Source: Holophagaceae bacterium (GTDB taxonomy: Bacteria > Acidobacteriota > Holophagae > Holophagales > Holophagaceae). Taken from it: 64,000 nucleotides of DNA. The position numbers and the translations under genes are program-made. Shown here one piece after another: positions 1 through 8,067 of this stretch; the stretch's first letter is position 1; every line of letters starts with the position of its first letter. Where the stretch lies: NCBI GenBank assembly GCA_016722505.1, contig JADKJH010000002.1, positions 73,501-137,500 of the forward strand. The letters are read 5' to 3'. The notes below the pieces were generated by a model that was not told the DNA's origin, made no database searches, and saw nothing but the letters and a program-made list of their open reading frames with translations.

Positions 1-125
1 AGGCCATCGACCCCATGGAAGCCTACCGGAAATGCCACGACCGCGAATCGTTCATCCAAGCCTGCAAGAAGGCAGGCATCCCGTTCGATCCCAGGAAAGA
101 TGGAGAAGAAAAAACTGAGGCCTGA
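1..125 (+). CDS. C-terminal end of an unidentified protein (5' truncated by the window edge)
   Basis: An open frame enters from the left edge and ends at TGA 123-125, giving about 40 residues with a natural-looking charged tail ending in EEKTEA. The residues include KCHDRESF and CKKAGIPFDP, so two cysteines are present, but no family is recognisable from so short a piece. It converges with the flavoprotein gene on the other strand, 21 nt away. That the frame is real is inferred from its composition and clean stop; the function is unknown. Confidence 0.45.
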   Translation, partial: AIDPMEAYRKCHDRESFIQACKKAGIPFDPRKDGEEKTEA

Positions 126-146
126 TCTGCCTGATCCGCCTGATCA

Positions 147-1241
147 TCAATACCGCTCCACCACATGCTGAGCGAGGGCCAGGCAGGCGGTGAGGCCAGG
201 CGAATCAATCCCGAAAAAATTCACCAAGCCGGGAACGCCGTGGTCTGTTTCCCCTTGGATCAGGAAGTCCTTCGCAGGTTCATCCGGCCCTTGGATTTTT
301 GGACGGATGCCAGCGTAGGCGGGCTGCAGGGAATCATCTGGAAGGTCCGGCCAATAGCGGCGTGCCGCCGTGTAGAAATCCCCTGCGCGGGCCAGATCCA
401 CGTTGTAGTCCACCGAATCCACCCACTCGGCATCGGGCCCGAAACGCCCCTGTCCCGCCAAATCAAGCGTCAGGTGGACCCCCAACCAATCACTCACGGG
501 CACCGGATAGATCAACCGGGAGAACGGCGATGCGCCGGATAATGAGAAGTAGCTTCCCTTCGACATATGCAAGGCCGGGATTGCCTCCATGCGGATGCCT
601 TCGATGCTTTGGGCCACAGCTTGCGCATTCAGCCCCGCGCAGTTGAAAAACCGGCGGGCCAACAAGGCCACAGGCTCAGCGCCGCCCACATCGAGTACGA
701 TCCCCTTCGCATCAGCACGGCCGCCCAAAATCGGGCTTCTCAGGGCCAGCACGGCATCATGCTGTTCAGCATCCATCATCAAGGCCCGCATCAGGCCATG
801 GCTATCCACAATGCCCGTCGTGGGCGAATGCAGGGCCGTGACGCACCGCAGTTTGGGTTCCATCCGGGCGGCTGCCTCCGAATCCAGCCATGCCAGTTCG
901 ACGCCATTGGCCGATGCCTGCTCCTGAACCTGGTGGAGCGTCGCGATCTGCTCCGCCTCGGTGGCCACGATGAGCTTCCCGCAGCGCTGGTGCGCCACGC
1001 CCCGGGACTGGCAGAAATCGTAGAGCGTCCTATTGCCGGATACACAAAGTGAAGCCTTGAGGGAGCCTTTGGCATAGTAGATCCCGGCATGGATCACTTC
1101 GCTGTTGCGGGAGCTGATGCCTGTGCCGATGCGATCCGCGGCATCCAGGATCAGGACCTCACGACCCGCCATGGCCAGCGCCCGCGCCACCGCGAGGCCC
1201 ACAACCCCGGCACCCGCCACCACACATTCGACCTGGTCCAT
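147..1241 (-). CDS. FAD-dependent oxidoreductase, L-2-hydroxyglutarate oxidase (LhgO/L2HGDH)-like
   Basis: A 364-residue flavoprotein of the DAO superfamily. The N-terminus carries the FAD-binding Rossmann motif GAGVVG (residues about 10-15). This is followed by SRNSEVIHAGIYY, close to the signature around the substrate site in L-2-hydroxyglutarate dehydrogenases, and the C-terminus has the FAD-contacting stretch GIDSPGLTA. Family members oxidise L-2-hydroxyglutarate to 2-oxoglutarate and pass electrons to the quinone pool. It lies 4 nt downstream of the CDF transporter stop on the same strand, so the two are probably cotranscribed, though no clear ribosome site precedes the ATG. The exact substrate cannot be fixed from sequence; a related 2-hydroxyacid or glycerol-phosphate substrate is possible. 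Confidence 0.75.
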   Translation of the reverse strand: MDQVECVVAGAGVVGLAVARALAMAGREVLILDAADRIGTGISSRNSEVIHAGIYYAKGSLKASLCVSGNRTLYDFCQSRGVAHQRCGKLIVATEAEQIATLHQVQEQASANGVELAWLDSEAAARMEPKLRCVTALHSPTTGIVDSHGLMRALMMDAEQHDAVLALRSPILGGRADAKGIVLDVGGAEPVALLARRFFNCAGLNAQAVAQSIEGIRMEAIPALHMSKGSYFSLSGASPFSRLIYPVPVSDWLGVHLTLDLAGQGRFGPDAEWVDSVDYNVDLARAGDFYTAARRYWPDLPDDSLQPAYAGIRPKIQGPDEPAKDFLIQGETDHGVPGLVNFFGIDSPGLTACLALAQHVVERY

Positions 1242-1245
1242 ATGG

Positions 1246-2154
1246 TTAGTTTAAATCGGATCTGCTCCGCTGGTCCTCGTCGTCGGGCTCCACATGGATG
1301 ACCACGTCCGCAAGGCCCTCGTATTGTCCGCACAACCAGATCTCCAGATCACGGGCGATGACGTGCCCTTGCTCCACGGTGATGACAGGGTCCACGAGGA
1401 TGCTCATGTCCATGTGGATGATCGCGCCGGTCCCCCGGGAACGAATGTTATGGCAACCATTCACGCCTTCGAAGGCGATGACTTTTTTCATCACTTCGGC
1501 CGGGTCGAGCCTCTGCTCGTCCGAAAAGGTCGTTTTCACACCCTTGAACACCTCGAGAGCAGCCCAAAGAATGGCCACGGCTACGAACAGGCCCACAATG
1601 GGGTCCGCGATGGCCACGCCAAATTTCACCAGGACCAGGGACACCAGAACCCCAAGCGTCACCCAGATGTCCGACAAGGTGTGCTTCGCGTCGGCCTGCA
1701 GCACATCGCTGCCGAGTTTCTTCCCGCGCCGGGTTTCAAACCACACCACGAAGACATTGATGCCGAGGGTGATGATCATGACCGCGAAGGAAGTGAACGT
1801 GACCTCGACTTTCGGATGGATGCCACTCTTGGCGTAGGCCACGAGCGCAGCGACGGAACCGCTGATCACCTTCCATGCCGCGAGGCACAGCATGATTCCG
1901 ATGGCGGCGCTGGCGAAGGCTTCGTACTTGTGATGCCCGTAGGGATGGTCCTTGTCCGGGGGCCTGCTGGCAGCCTTCATGGCGATCAAGGCCACAATAT
2001 TTCCTGATCCATCCGTGAAAGAGTGGATGCCATCGGCGAACATGGCCGTGGACCCGCTGATGAGTCCCCAGGCGGCCTTGCCGACCGCCACAAGGATATT
2101 CAGGGCGAGAATCTGCCAGAGCACTTTACTGATTCCCTGGTGGCGTGCCTCCAT
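1246..2154 (-). CDS. Cation diffusion facilitator (CDF) family metal efflux transporter
   Basis: About 302 residues. The ATG at 2154 is chosen because GGGGAGGGGAA lies just before it; GTG 2196 and ATG 2181 in the same frame lack such a site. The fold is that of a CDF exporter with six membrane helices: the metal-site motif FADGIHSFTDG in helix 2 and ADAKHTLSD in helix 5 supply the His/Asp ligands, and a soluble C-terminal ferredoxin-like domain contains IIHMDMSI and VVIHVEPDDE. CDF proteins export Zn, Co, Fe, Cd or Mn by proton exchange; the metal here is not determinable by eye. It is followed directly by the flavoprotein gene and is divergent from the cytochrome pair. Confidence 0.88.
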   Translation of the reverse strand: MEARHQGISKVLWQILALNILVAVGKAAWGLISGSTAMFADGIHSFTDGSGNIVALIAMKAASRPPDKDHPYGHHKYEAFASAAIGIMLCLAAWKVISGSVAALVAYAKSGIHPKVEVTFTSFAVMIITLGINVFVVWFETRRGKKLGSDVLQADAKHTLSDIWVTLGVLVSLVLVKFGVAIADPIVGLFVAVAILWAALEVFKGVKTTFSDEQRLDPAEVMKKVIAFEGVNGCHNIRSRGTGAIIHMDMSILVDPVITVEQGHVIARDLEIWLCGQYEGLADVVIHVEPDDEDQRSRSDLN

Positions 2155-2284
2155 TTCCCCTCCCCGATTTTCTGGTGACATAGATGAAGCTACCACCGAC
2201 TACCCGTGATAAATGGGACGGATGGCATAACAATCGAAGCGGAACTCCGGGCAAATTCCATGAGTGGTATGCTCAGAAATCTGA

Positions 2285-2297
2285 GTTGACTCTCAAC
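2285..2297. promoter_or_regulatory. Small palindrome upstream of the cytochrome pair
   Basis: GTTGA-CTC-TCAAC is a perfect 5-bp inverted repeat with a 3-nt centre, 28 nt before the cytochrome b start. It lies in the 171-nt intergenic region between two divergent genes, where an operator would be expected. No regulator is identified and the arms are short, so chance cannot be excluded. Confidence 0.2.
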
Positions 2298-2325
2298 CGT
2301 GTTTGCTGGCGGACAGAGGTGGCAT

Positions 2326-2901
2326 ATGGCTCTCCGATTCACCTTCACACGGATCCTGCCGACTCTGCTCCTGTTCGCCGCCCTGATCGCCGGTGCGATT
2401 TCCGTCGACTATTTACTCCATATCCTAGGGCTCGCCTGGATTGGCCGGTATTGCGGGTTCGTGGGGACCGCGCTCATCTTGATCTCGTTCATTTATTCGA
2501 TGAGGAAACGGAAATGGATCACCTCGGGATCCATGAAAGGGCTCCTCAAGAGCCATGAAACGCTCGGCTGGTTTGGAGCGCTGGTGGTGCTGGTCCATGG
2601 AGGCATCCATTTCTACGCGTTGATACCGTGGCTCGCGCTCTCGGCGATGCTCGTCGTCGTGGCAAGCGGACTCACTGGACGGTTCTTGTTGGAAGATGCC
2701 CAGATCCGCATCAAAGACCAAGCGGAGGAAATGCGGAAAGCCGGGCACTCCGCGACCGACATCGATAGAGAACTCATTGGGCAGTCCCTGCTGGTCGACA
2801 CCATGAAGCAGTGGCGCAAGGTCCACATGCCTCTCACCATGATTTTCCTCGCCCTTTCGCTGCTCCATATCACCGCCACGGTGCTTTTCTGGAGGTGGTG
2901 A
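2326..2901 (+). CDS. Integral membrane b-type cytochrome (putative quinol-side subunit of the octahaem cytochrome)
   Basis: A 191-residue membrane protein. ATG 2326 is preferred over an upstream ATG at 2299 because AGAGGT precedes it at good spacing. Four hydrophobic helices are visible, and His residues sit in helix contexts typical of bis-His haem b binding: LKSHETLG, LVHGGIHF, RKVHMPLT and LLHITAT. A cytosolic loop rich in charged residues separates helices 3 and 4. The octahaem cytochrome starts 1 nt after the stop, so this is very likely a two-subunit electron-transfer module in which this protein exchanges electrons with the quinone pool. The family name is uncertain; it resembles cytochrome b561 or ferric-reductase-like proteins only in outline. 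Confidence 0.6.
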   Translation: MALRFTFTRILPTLLLFAALIAGAISVDYLLHILGLAWIGRYCGFVGTALILISFIYSMRKRKWITSGSMKGLLKSHETLGWFGALVVLVHGGIHFYALIPWLALSAMLVVVASGLTGRFLLEDAQIRIKDQAEEMRKAGHSATDIDRELIGQSLLVDTMKQWRKVHMPLTMIFLALSLLHITATVLFWRW

Positions 2902-2902
2902 G

Positions 2903-3643
2903 ATGAGACGGACTTATATTTCCTTCATCCTCGCGCTTGGCATCGGCGCCGTGGCGATCCTTCTGTTCCCCTACCGCGCCCTGACGCCAGGAATACTCCG
3001 AACCGGACATGAGGCGCAGAAAAGCGACTGCTTCTCCTGCCACACCCTCTTCGCCGGTGCGCCTGCCTCGAAGTGTGGGACCTGCCACAAGCCAGGTGAC
3101 ATCGGGCTCCGCACCGTCAAGGGCGGACCCTTGCCGAAGGCGAGCCCGCGGACCCAACTCATCCATCGGGTAGCCGCCATGGAGTGCGACCGCTGCCATT
3201 CCGAACATGGCAGCCGGTTAGGTGCGGCTGCCACCTCGCGATTCCCTCATGAACTCCTGCCGGTCGAGGTAGGAGCCGGTTGTGCGGCGTGCCATTCCGG
3301 AAAGAAGCCCGCGGACGCCCTCCATACAACCGTTTCCGCCGAGTGTTCCCGGTGCCACAGCACGAAGAGCTGGAAACCGGCAACCTATGACCACGACAAA
3401 TTGTTCCGTTTCGACCGCAACCATCCGCCCCGATGCGCCGATTGCCACCGGCCCGGCACCAGCCTGAAGGAGTACACCTGCACCGGCTGCCATGAGCACT
3501 CCCTGGACAGGATAGAGCGCAAGCATCGCAAGGAAGGAATCATGAACTTCGAGAACTGCCGCAAGTGCCACCCATCCGGAAATGAACACGACACCATCAA
3601 AGAGGGCAAGCAGCGCGGCAACCGGGAGCATGAAGACGACTGA
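2903..3643 (+). CDS. Periplasmic octahaem c-type cytochrome
   Basis: A 246-residue protein with an N-terminal signal anchor (residues about 5-25) and eight CxxCH haem-binding motifs beginning at residues 43, 58, 95, 127, 148, 178, 193 and 219. Extra His residues between them can serve as distal ligands. The ATG follows GGAGG and the upstream cytochrome b stop by one base. Low-spin bis-His multihaem cytochromes of this class move electrons across the periplasm. There is no CxxCK motif or other catalytic-haem sign, so an electron-transfer rather than enzymatic role is inferred. The basic/acidic tail ends NREHEDD. The terminal donor or acceptor, including extracellular metal, is not shown by the sequence. 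Confidence 0.8.
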   Translation: MRRTYISFILALGIGAVAILLFPYRALTPGILRTGHEAQKSDCFSCHTLFAGAPASKCGTCHKPGDIGLRTVKGGPLPKASPRTQLIHRVAAMECDRCHSEHGSRLGAAATSRFPHELLPVEVGAGCAACHSGKKPADALHTTVSAECSRCHSTKSWKPATYDHDKLFRFDRNHPPRCADCHRPGTSLKEYTCTGCHEHSLDRIERKHRKEGIMNFENCRKCHPSGNEHDTIKEGKQRGNREHEDD

Positions 3644-3776
3644 TACGCCTAGGACCAGCAACAGCAAAGCTCAGGCGCACCAAACGAGCTAGCCCTGGGC
3701 CCTTCTGCGATTTTGCGGTTCGATGGCCAGGGGCCCGGCAAAGAATTTCACCCTCGCTTCATTCTGTTTTTCAAGC

Positions 3777-4346
3777 TCATCCGCTTTCCACATCATTGGG
3801 TGTCCCGAAGGTGTCCAGATATTTCTCCAGCACTTCAAGCTGGAGGTTTTCTACCTGGGGAACGCTGGCGCCAGCGTTAGACGGGAATGGTTTCAACTCG
3901 CCGGTGCGGCGATAGCCACGGCGTTCGTAAAAGGCGAGGAGCTCGCTCCTCACAGTGATGACCGTCATCCACATGCGCGTGATGCCAAAGCGCGCCATGG
4001 CTGCGCGCTCGGCGGCTTCAATGAGTTGCTTGCCAGTACCGCCGCCCTGTAGGTCCGGCCGCACCACGAAGAGGCCCAGGTAGGCCGACGCCGCATCTGT
4101 CTGCCTTAGGTAGACCGTGCCGATGATCTCATCATCTCGCAGGCAAAGCAGGATCATGGAATCGGCCTCTGCCAGCATCCGCCGCACATCAGCCTCGTCC
4201 GTCCGCGCCCCCGAGATGAGATCCGCTTCGGTGGTCCACCCGGCCCGGCTTGAATCGCCCCGATAAGCCGAATTCACCAGTGCCGCGATGAAGGGGGCAT
4301 CAGCAGGGATGGCGGGCCGGAAGGAAGTGGATGGCAGCTGAGTCAT
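3777..4346 (-). CDS. GNAT family N-acetyltransferase
   Basis: A 189-residue single-domain GCN5-related acetyltransferase. The acetyl-CoA pyrophosphate-binding loop is visible as DLQGGGTGKQLIEAAE, the usual QxxGxG/A pattern, preceded by the strand LGLFVVRP and followed by FYERRGYRRTGE, the typical C-terminal part of the fold. It is the last gene of the minus-strand island that contains the ECF sigma factor, 33 nt downstream of a DGPF protein, so it is probably part of that transcript. The substrate is unknown. Confidence 0.8.
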   Translation of the reverse strand: MTQLPSTSFRPAIPADAPFIAALVNSAYRGDSSRAGWTTEADLISGARTDEADVRRMLAEADSMILLCLRDDEIIGTVYLRQTDAASAYLGLFVVRPDLQGGGTGKQLIEAAERAAMARFGITRMWMTVITVRSELLAFYERRGYRRTGELKPFPSNAGASVPQVENLQLEVLEKYLDTFGTPNDVESG

Positions 4347-4379
4347 GAAGGAGTCCTTGAATTGATGGACCAGCGGGAA

Positions 4380-4736
4380 TCAATCATCAAAGCAGGGGCC
4401 GATCTCCCGCACTTCAATGGTGGACCACTCCGCCGCGGGACACGATTCGGCGATGGCAACCGCCTCCGCTTTGGTTTTGCAATCAAGATAGAAAAAGCCG
4501 CCCACCATCTCCTTGGATTCTGAAAAAGGTCCGTCCATGAGCGTGGGTTTGCCACCCCGCACTTCCACGCGGACCCCTTCCCGGTCTGAGCGCAGCGAAT
4601 TGCTCGCCTTGAGCAAACCTCGCGATTGGAGATTCTCGGTGAAGCGCAGCATCCGGTCATAGACCGCGCGCCCCGCTTCCGGCGATCGCCCCTGCCTCTG
4701 CTCGCGTGGCTCCATGATCAGCAACATGTAGGGCAT
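4380..4736 (-). CDS. YCII-related DGPF-domain protein (copy 1, sigma-factor partner)
   Basis: About 118 residues, starting at ATG 4736 behind CTGGAG; an in-frame upstream start at 4790 has no ribosome site. The sequence begins MPYMLLIMEP and contains the family hallmark DGPFSESKEMVGGF plus the C-terminal pattern CKTKAEAVAIAESCP, the dimeric alpha/beta fold of YCII/DGPF proteins. These proteins are known to be genetically linked to ECF42 sigma factors, and this gene lies 100 nt downstream of one. No catalytic function is established for the family. Two further copies lie at 7.5-8.4 kb. Confidence 0.85.
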   Translation of the reverse strand: MPYMLLIMEPREQRQGRSPEAGRAVYDRMLRFTENLQSRGLLKASNSLRSDREGVRVEVRGGKPTLMDGPFSESKEMVGGFFYLDCKTKAEAVAIAESCPAAEWSTIEVREIGPCFDD

Positions 4737-4836
4737 GGCACACTCCAGTCCTAGTCCACCTTGAATAGTACGACAAGGGGCTTCACCCATAAGCCAGGGA
4801 CGATAAATCAGTGGTCCACGGGATGATCAGCCGGGC

Positions 4837-6102
4837 TCAACCTTTCCTGCACGCGGCTGCCCGCTCAAGCAACAACTCCCGCTCACGGACATTGCGGGTA
4901 AGCCGGGCGGCATGCTCGAACTCGCCCTGCGCTTCGCCGAGGCGGCCGAGCTTGGCCAGAAGGTCGCCCCGCACGCTGGGGAGGAGGTGATAGTCCTTGA
5001 GCGCAGGTTCCAAACATAGAGCATCGGTGATCTCAAGGCCGGCGGCTGGCCCGAAGGCCATTCCGATTGCCACCGCCCTGTTCAATTCCACTACCGGGGA
5101 CGGTGTCAATCGGGCAAGGACATCATAAAGCGCCGCGATACGCACCCAATCGGTCCCGGCCGCATTCCGAGCCCGGGCATGGCAGGCCGCGATGGCCGCC
5201 TGCAATGCATACGGTCCGAGCGTGCCTCCCAATGCCTCGGCCCGTCTGAGGGCGGCGAGGCCACGGCGGATGAGGAGCTGGTCCCACTTCGCACGGTTTT
5301 GATCGAGCAGCAGGATGGGTTCCCCCGATGACCCGACCCGTGCGCGCAAACGCGAGGCCTGGAGCTCCATGAGCGCGGTTAGGCCGTGGACTTCGGGCTC
5401 CATCGGCGCGAGCCCGGCCAGGATGCGCCCCAGGCGCAGCGCCTCCTCGCAGAGCGCCGGCCGCGTCCAGTCCTCGCCTGCGGTCGCCGAATAACCTTCG
5501 TTGAAGATGAGATAGATCACCTCCAGCACCGAGGCAAGGCGGATGGCGAGTTCGGCCCCCCGGGGAACCTCGAAGGGGATCCGAGCCTCCGCAAGGGTCC
5601 GTTTGGCCCGGACGATCCGCTGGGCGACGGTGGGTTCGGGGACAAGGAAGGCCCGGGCGATCTCTTCGGTCGTCAGGCCACCGAGCAGGCGCAGGGTGAG
5701 CGCGATCCTCGCCTCAGCGGAAAGCGCCGGATGGCAGGAGATGAACACGAGCCGGAGCAGATCGTCGCCGATGGGATCGTCAAGGGCGATGTGGAATGCT
5801 TCCGTCGCCATCTCCTGCTCGGCCTCCAGTCCACGGCCAAACTCTTCGTGTTTGCGCTCCATCAGCCTGATGCGCCGCAGCCGGTCAATGGCACGGCGCT
5901 TCGCAGCGACCATGAGCCAAGCGCCCGGATTGTCCGGAACGCCCGATCCGGGCCATTGCTCCAGAGCGGCCACAAGAGCGTCTTGGGCGAACTCTTCAGC
6001 CAGGCTGATATCCCGCAGTATCCGCACGAGGCCCGCGATGAGCCGGGCCGACTCGATCCGCCAAACAGCCTCAATGGCGCGATGGGTTTCAGAGGTCGTC
6101 AT
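4837..6102 (-). CDS. ECF42-type RNA polymerase sigma factor with C-terminal extension
   Basis: About 421 residues, roughly twice the length of a classical ECF sigma factor. The first ~170 residues hold sigma region 2 (AEEFAQDALVAAL, then NPGAWLMVAAKRRAIDRLRR) and region 4 (LLGGLTTEEIARAFLVPEPTVAQRI). The remaining ~250 residues form the helical, TPR-like extension with signatures such as RPALCEEALRLGRIL and PEVHGLTALMELQ. No anti-sigma gene is adjacent, as expected for this group, where the extension is thought to regulate activity. The gene sits amid DGPF genes, the known partners. ATG 6102 is preferred; an upstream in-frame start at 6138 is weaker. Confidence 0.87.
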   Translation of the reverse strand: MTTSETHRAIEAVWRIESARLIAGLVRILRDISLAEEFAQDALVAALEQWPGSGVPDNPGAWLMVAAKRRAIDRLRRIRLMERKHEEFGRGLEAEQEMATEAFHIALDDPIGDDLLRLVFISCHPALSAEARIALTLRLLGGLTTEEIARAFLVPEPTVAQRIVRAKRTLAEARIPFEVPRGAELAIRLASVLEVIYLIFNEGYSATAGEDWTRPALCEEALRLGRILAGLAPMEPEVHGLTALMELQASRLRARVGSSGEPILLLDQNRAKWDQLLIRRGLAALRRAEALGGTLGPYALQAAIAACHARARNAAGTDWVRIAALYDVLARLTPSPVVELNRAVAIGMAFGPAAGLEITDALCLEPALKDYHLLPSVRGDLLAKLGRLGEAQGEFEHAARLTRNVRERELLLERAAACRKG

Positions 6103-6166
6103 GGTGATGATCACACCACCGTCAATCCGCCCCCGCAAGACGGTCGGCTGAGCAAAACAAAATCCA

Positions 6167-6526
6167 TCAACGTCCAGGGACCGGCAGATTGTGCTGGCGG
6201 AGGAAAGTCAGCTTGTCCCAGTAGCCACGCTGGAATACGATCTGCTCATCCAGGACTTGGAAGAATCCGCAGCCCCGGAGGCCCAGGGGGTCCCGCCATT
6301 CGAGGATCGCCCAGTCGCCGTCTTCGAAGATGTTCTCCACGATGCAAACCATCTTCGCTGAAGCAAAGCCGCCTGCGAACATGGCGCGGATGGCCTCCCG
6401 CCCTTCCACGGGTGATTCCGCCACTTGATGGTTGATGGCGTTTTCGGAATAGAACGAGGCAAGGGCGGATGCATCGGCCCTGTTGAACGCTTCTACCCAG
6501 GCTGTCACCAGCTCTTTAGGCCGCAT
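6167..6526 (-). CDS. SnoaL-like / nuclear transport factor 2 fold protein
   Basis: A 119-residue small alpha+beta barrel protein with AGGAG 7 nt before its ATG. It begins with the typical WVEAFNRADASALASFYSENA helix region, followed by VEGREAIRAMF, and ends with the beta sheet region GCGFFQVLDEQIVFQRGYWDK. The fold hosts ketosteroid-isomerase-like enzymes and polyketide cyclases, but also many proteins of unknown role. It lies between the sigma factor and the ArsR regulator in the DGPF island. No specific reaction can be assigned. Confidence 0.75.
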   Translation of the reverse strand: MRPKELVTAWVEAFNRADASALASFYSENAINHQVAESPVEGREAIRAMFAGGFASAKMVCIVENIFEDGDWAILEWRDPLGLRGCGFFQVLDEQIVFQRGYWDKLTFLRQHNLPVPGR

Positions 6527-6568
6527 GTGAAGGCTCCTGAATCAATGGGTCCAAAATCGGACAGGTGA

Positions 6569-6934
6569 TCAACGTTCCACAACCAGCCTCAATTTTTCGA
6601 GTGCAAGATCCCACTGCCGCGCGATTGCGTCGAGGGAATGCCGGGCCTCCTCCAGACGCCTCGCTTCAAATTCCCAAAGGCGTTCGCGCCCGACCTTGAT
6701 GTCGCGCACCAGACCCGCATCCGCGAGCACGTGGAGATGTTTCGTGACGGCCTGGCGGGAGATGTCTGTCCCCGCAGTGAGCTGGGTGATTGATACCGTG
6801 CCACCCGCGCACAGGATGGCGATGATGCGCAGGCGCGTCTCATCGCCCAGCGCCGCGAAGATGGGCGCGGAGTTCCGCAGCGGAGGAGTCTTCCGAGCTG
6901 AATTCACGGGGGATACGCTAGGCCGTGGCGACAT
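6569..6934 (-). CDS. ArsR-type winged-helix transcriptional repressor
   Basis: About 121 residues. The winged-helix domain is clear: FAALGDETRLRIIAIL, then the recognition region SRQAVTKHLHVLADAGLV and the wing VGRERLWEFE. There are no cysteine metal ligands in the DNA-binding helices, so this is the non-metal type that is commonly paired with an SRPBCC/AHSA1 protein. Its start overlaps the 3' end of that gene by 17 nt (ATG 6934; ATG 6943 also possible), so the pair is translationally linked. A 20-nt palindrome at 7420-7439 upstream of the pair is the likely autoregulatory operator. Confidence 0.85.
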   Translation of the reverse strand: MSPRPSVSPVNSARKTPPLRNSAPIFAALGDETRLRIIAILCAGGTVSITQLTAGTDISRQAVTKHLHVLADAGLVRDIKVGRERLWEFEARRLEEARHSLDAIARQWDLALEKLRLVVER

Positions 6935-7379
6935 GTTTTTCAATGTTCTTCATCTGTTGCTCCCACCCGCCGCTGTTCATGCGGAACGCTTCCAAACGCC
7001 GCGACAGCGGGATTTGGTCGAAACCGGATTCCACGACACGCAGTAGGGTGCCGCCATCGGCCGCTTTCAACTCGAACTCCACCAGGGTCGTCGGTTCTTG
7101 CGAATAGTCCACAGAAGGGTTGGCCGGGTAGGGATGCCAGCGCAGGGACAGCAGCCGCTCCTGCTCCATGCGTTCGATCACCATATCCAAGACGATGTGC
7201 TCATAGCCAGGAGAGGTGACGTGGCCCTGCACGCGGACGCCAGGCGCAAAAGTTTTGCCCGTGAGCGCAACGCCGAACCAGCCGCCGAATTCTTCGGCTT
7301 GCGAAAGCGCCCGCCAGACCCGTGAAGGCGGCGCCTTCAGCAGGATCTTCCGTTCAATGCGGTCAGTGGACATGTTCAT
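6918..7379 (-). CDS. SRPBCC / AHSA1-domain protein
   Basis: A 153-residue protein of the START/Bet v 1-like fold. It shows the family pattern IERKILLKAPPSRVWRALS at the N-terminus, then EFGGWFG, and near the C-terminus LLRVVESGFDQIP and GGWEQQMKNIEKHV. Such proteins bind small hydrophobic ligands and are very often encoded with an ArsR regulator, as here. It opens with AGGAGG upstream of ATG 7379 and is preceded by the proposed operator. The ligand is unknown. Confidence 0.85.
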   Translation of the reverse strand: MNMSTDRIERKILLKAPPSRVWRALSQAEEFGGWFGVALTGKTFAPGVRVQGHVTSPGYEHIVLDMVIERMEQERLLSLRWHPYPANPSVDYSQEPTTLVEFELKAADGGTLLRVVESGFDQIPLSRRLEAFRMNSGGWEQQMKNIEKHVATA

Positions 7380-7419
7380 ATGCTACCTCCTGGTTGCATA
7401 TTAATCCGCCAGCAACTTG

Positions 7420-7439
7420 ATGCAACCTTTTTGTTGCAT
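7420..7439. promoter_or_regulatory. Putative operator of the SRPBCC-ArsR pair
   Basis: ATGCAAC-CTTTTT-GTTGCAT is a perfect 7-bp inverted repeat with a 6-nt spacer, 41 nt upstream of the SRPBCC start. A further half-site GGTTGCATA lies at 7392-7400, closer to the gene. ArsR-family repressors bind imperfect dyads of this size overlapping promoters, so autoregulation by the ArsR protein encoded in the same transcript is inferred. Confidence 0.5.
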
Positions 7440-7541
7440 GTTTTTCCCGGCCGGGTGGAAGGACTATGTATTCCTGAAGGCCTTTTCCAGCAATGCGATA
7501 TCCAGCTTCCGCACCCACGCGTCCGGCAAGGGCCTGTCAGC

Positions 7542-7967
7542 CTATGCCTTCCCGCTGATCTCGGAACGCAGGCGCTCTTCCTGCTGCCGAAGCTCGGGTG
7601 TGAACTCCGCGCCAAAATCCTCCGCTTCGTAGAGCCTGCGGATCTCGATCTCGGACTCCGCCCCGGTGGGATTGGGGCAGCGCTTGACCCACTCCACCGC
7701 TTCTTCCATGGACCGGACCTGCCAGAGCCAGAAGCCCGCGACCAGCTCCTTCGTCTCGGCGAAAGGGCCGTCAAGCACGGTCCGTTCCCGACCGGAGAAC
7801 CGCACCCGCGCGCCCCTGGAACTCGGGTGGAGTCCCTCGCCATCCAGCATCACCCCGGCCTTCACCAGTTCCTCATTGAATCGCATCATCTCGGCCAGCA
7901 TGTTCTCGTCCGGGAGCACACCGGCTTCGGTATCTCGGGTCGCTTTGATCAGGATCATGACTCGCAT
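7542..7967 (-). CDS. YCII-related DGPF-domain protein (copy 2)
   Basis: About 141 residues starting at ATG 7967, which has an excellent TTGGAGGAAAG site; longer upstream in-frame extensions lack one. It contains MRVMILIKAT at the N-terminus, LDGPFAETKELVAGFWLW as the DGPF motif, and a C-terminal helix EEAVEWVKRCPNP. The tail after residue ~115 (EFTPELRQQEERLRSEI) is longer than in the other two copies. It belongs to the sigma-factor island, and its function is unknown beyond that association. Confidence 0.87.
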   Translation of the reverse strand: MRVMILIKATRDTEAGVLPDENMLAEMMRFNEELVKAGVMLDGEGLHPSSRGARVRFSGRERTVLDGPFAETKELVAGFWLWQVRSMEEAVEWVKRCPNPTGAESEIEIRRLYEAEDFGAEFTPELRQQEERLRSEISGKA

Positions 7968-8067
7968 GGTCTTTCCTCCAAGGGTGAAGTGGGTATATGG
8001 AAACATAAGACGCGGTGTCCGGGCTTTGCCCGGGAACCATGTGAGGAGCACGTTGCATGCGGGAGGG

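Noticed and set aside
5386..6435. Long plus-strand frame opposite the ECF sigma factor
   Set aside because: It is the antisense shadow of a well-supported ECF42 gene; its own sequence has no family pattern and is rich in Pro, Arg and Gly.
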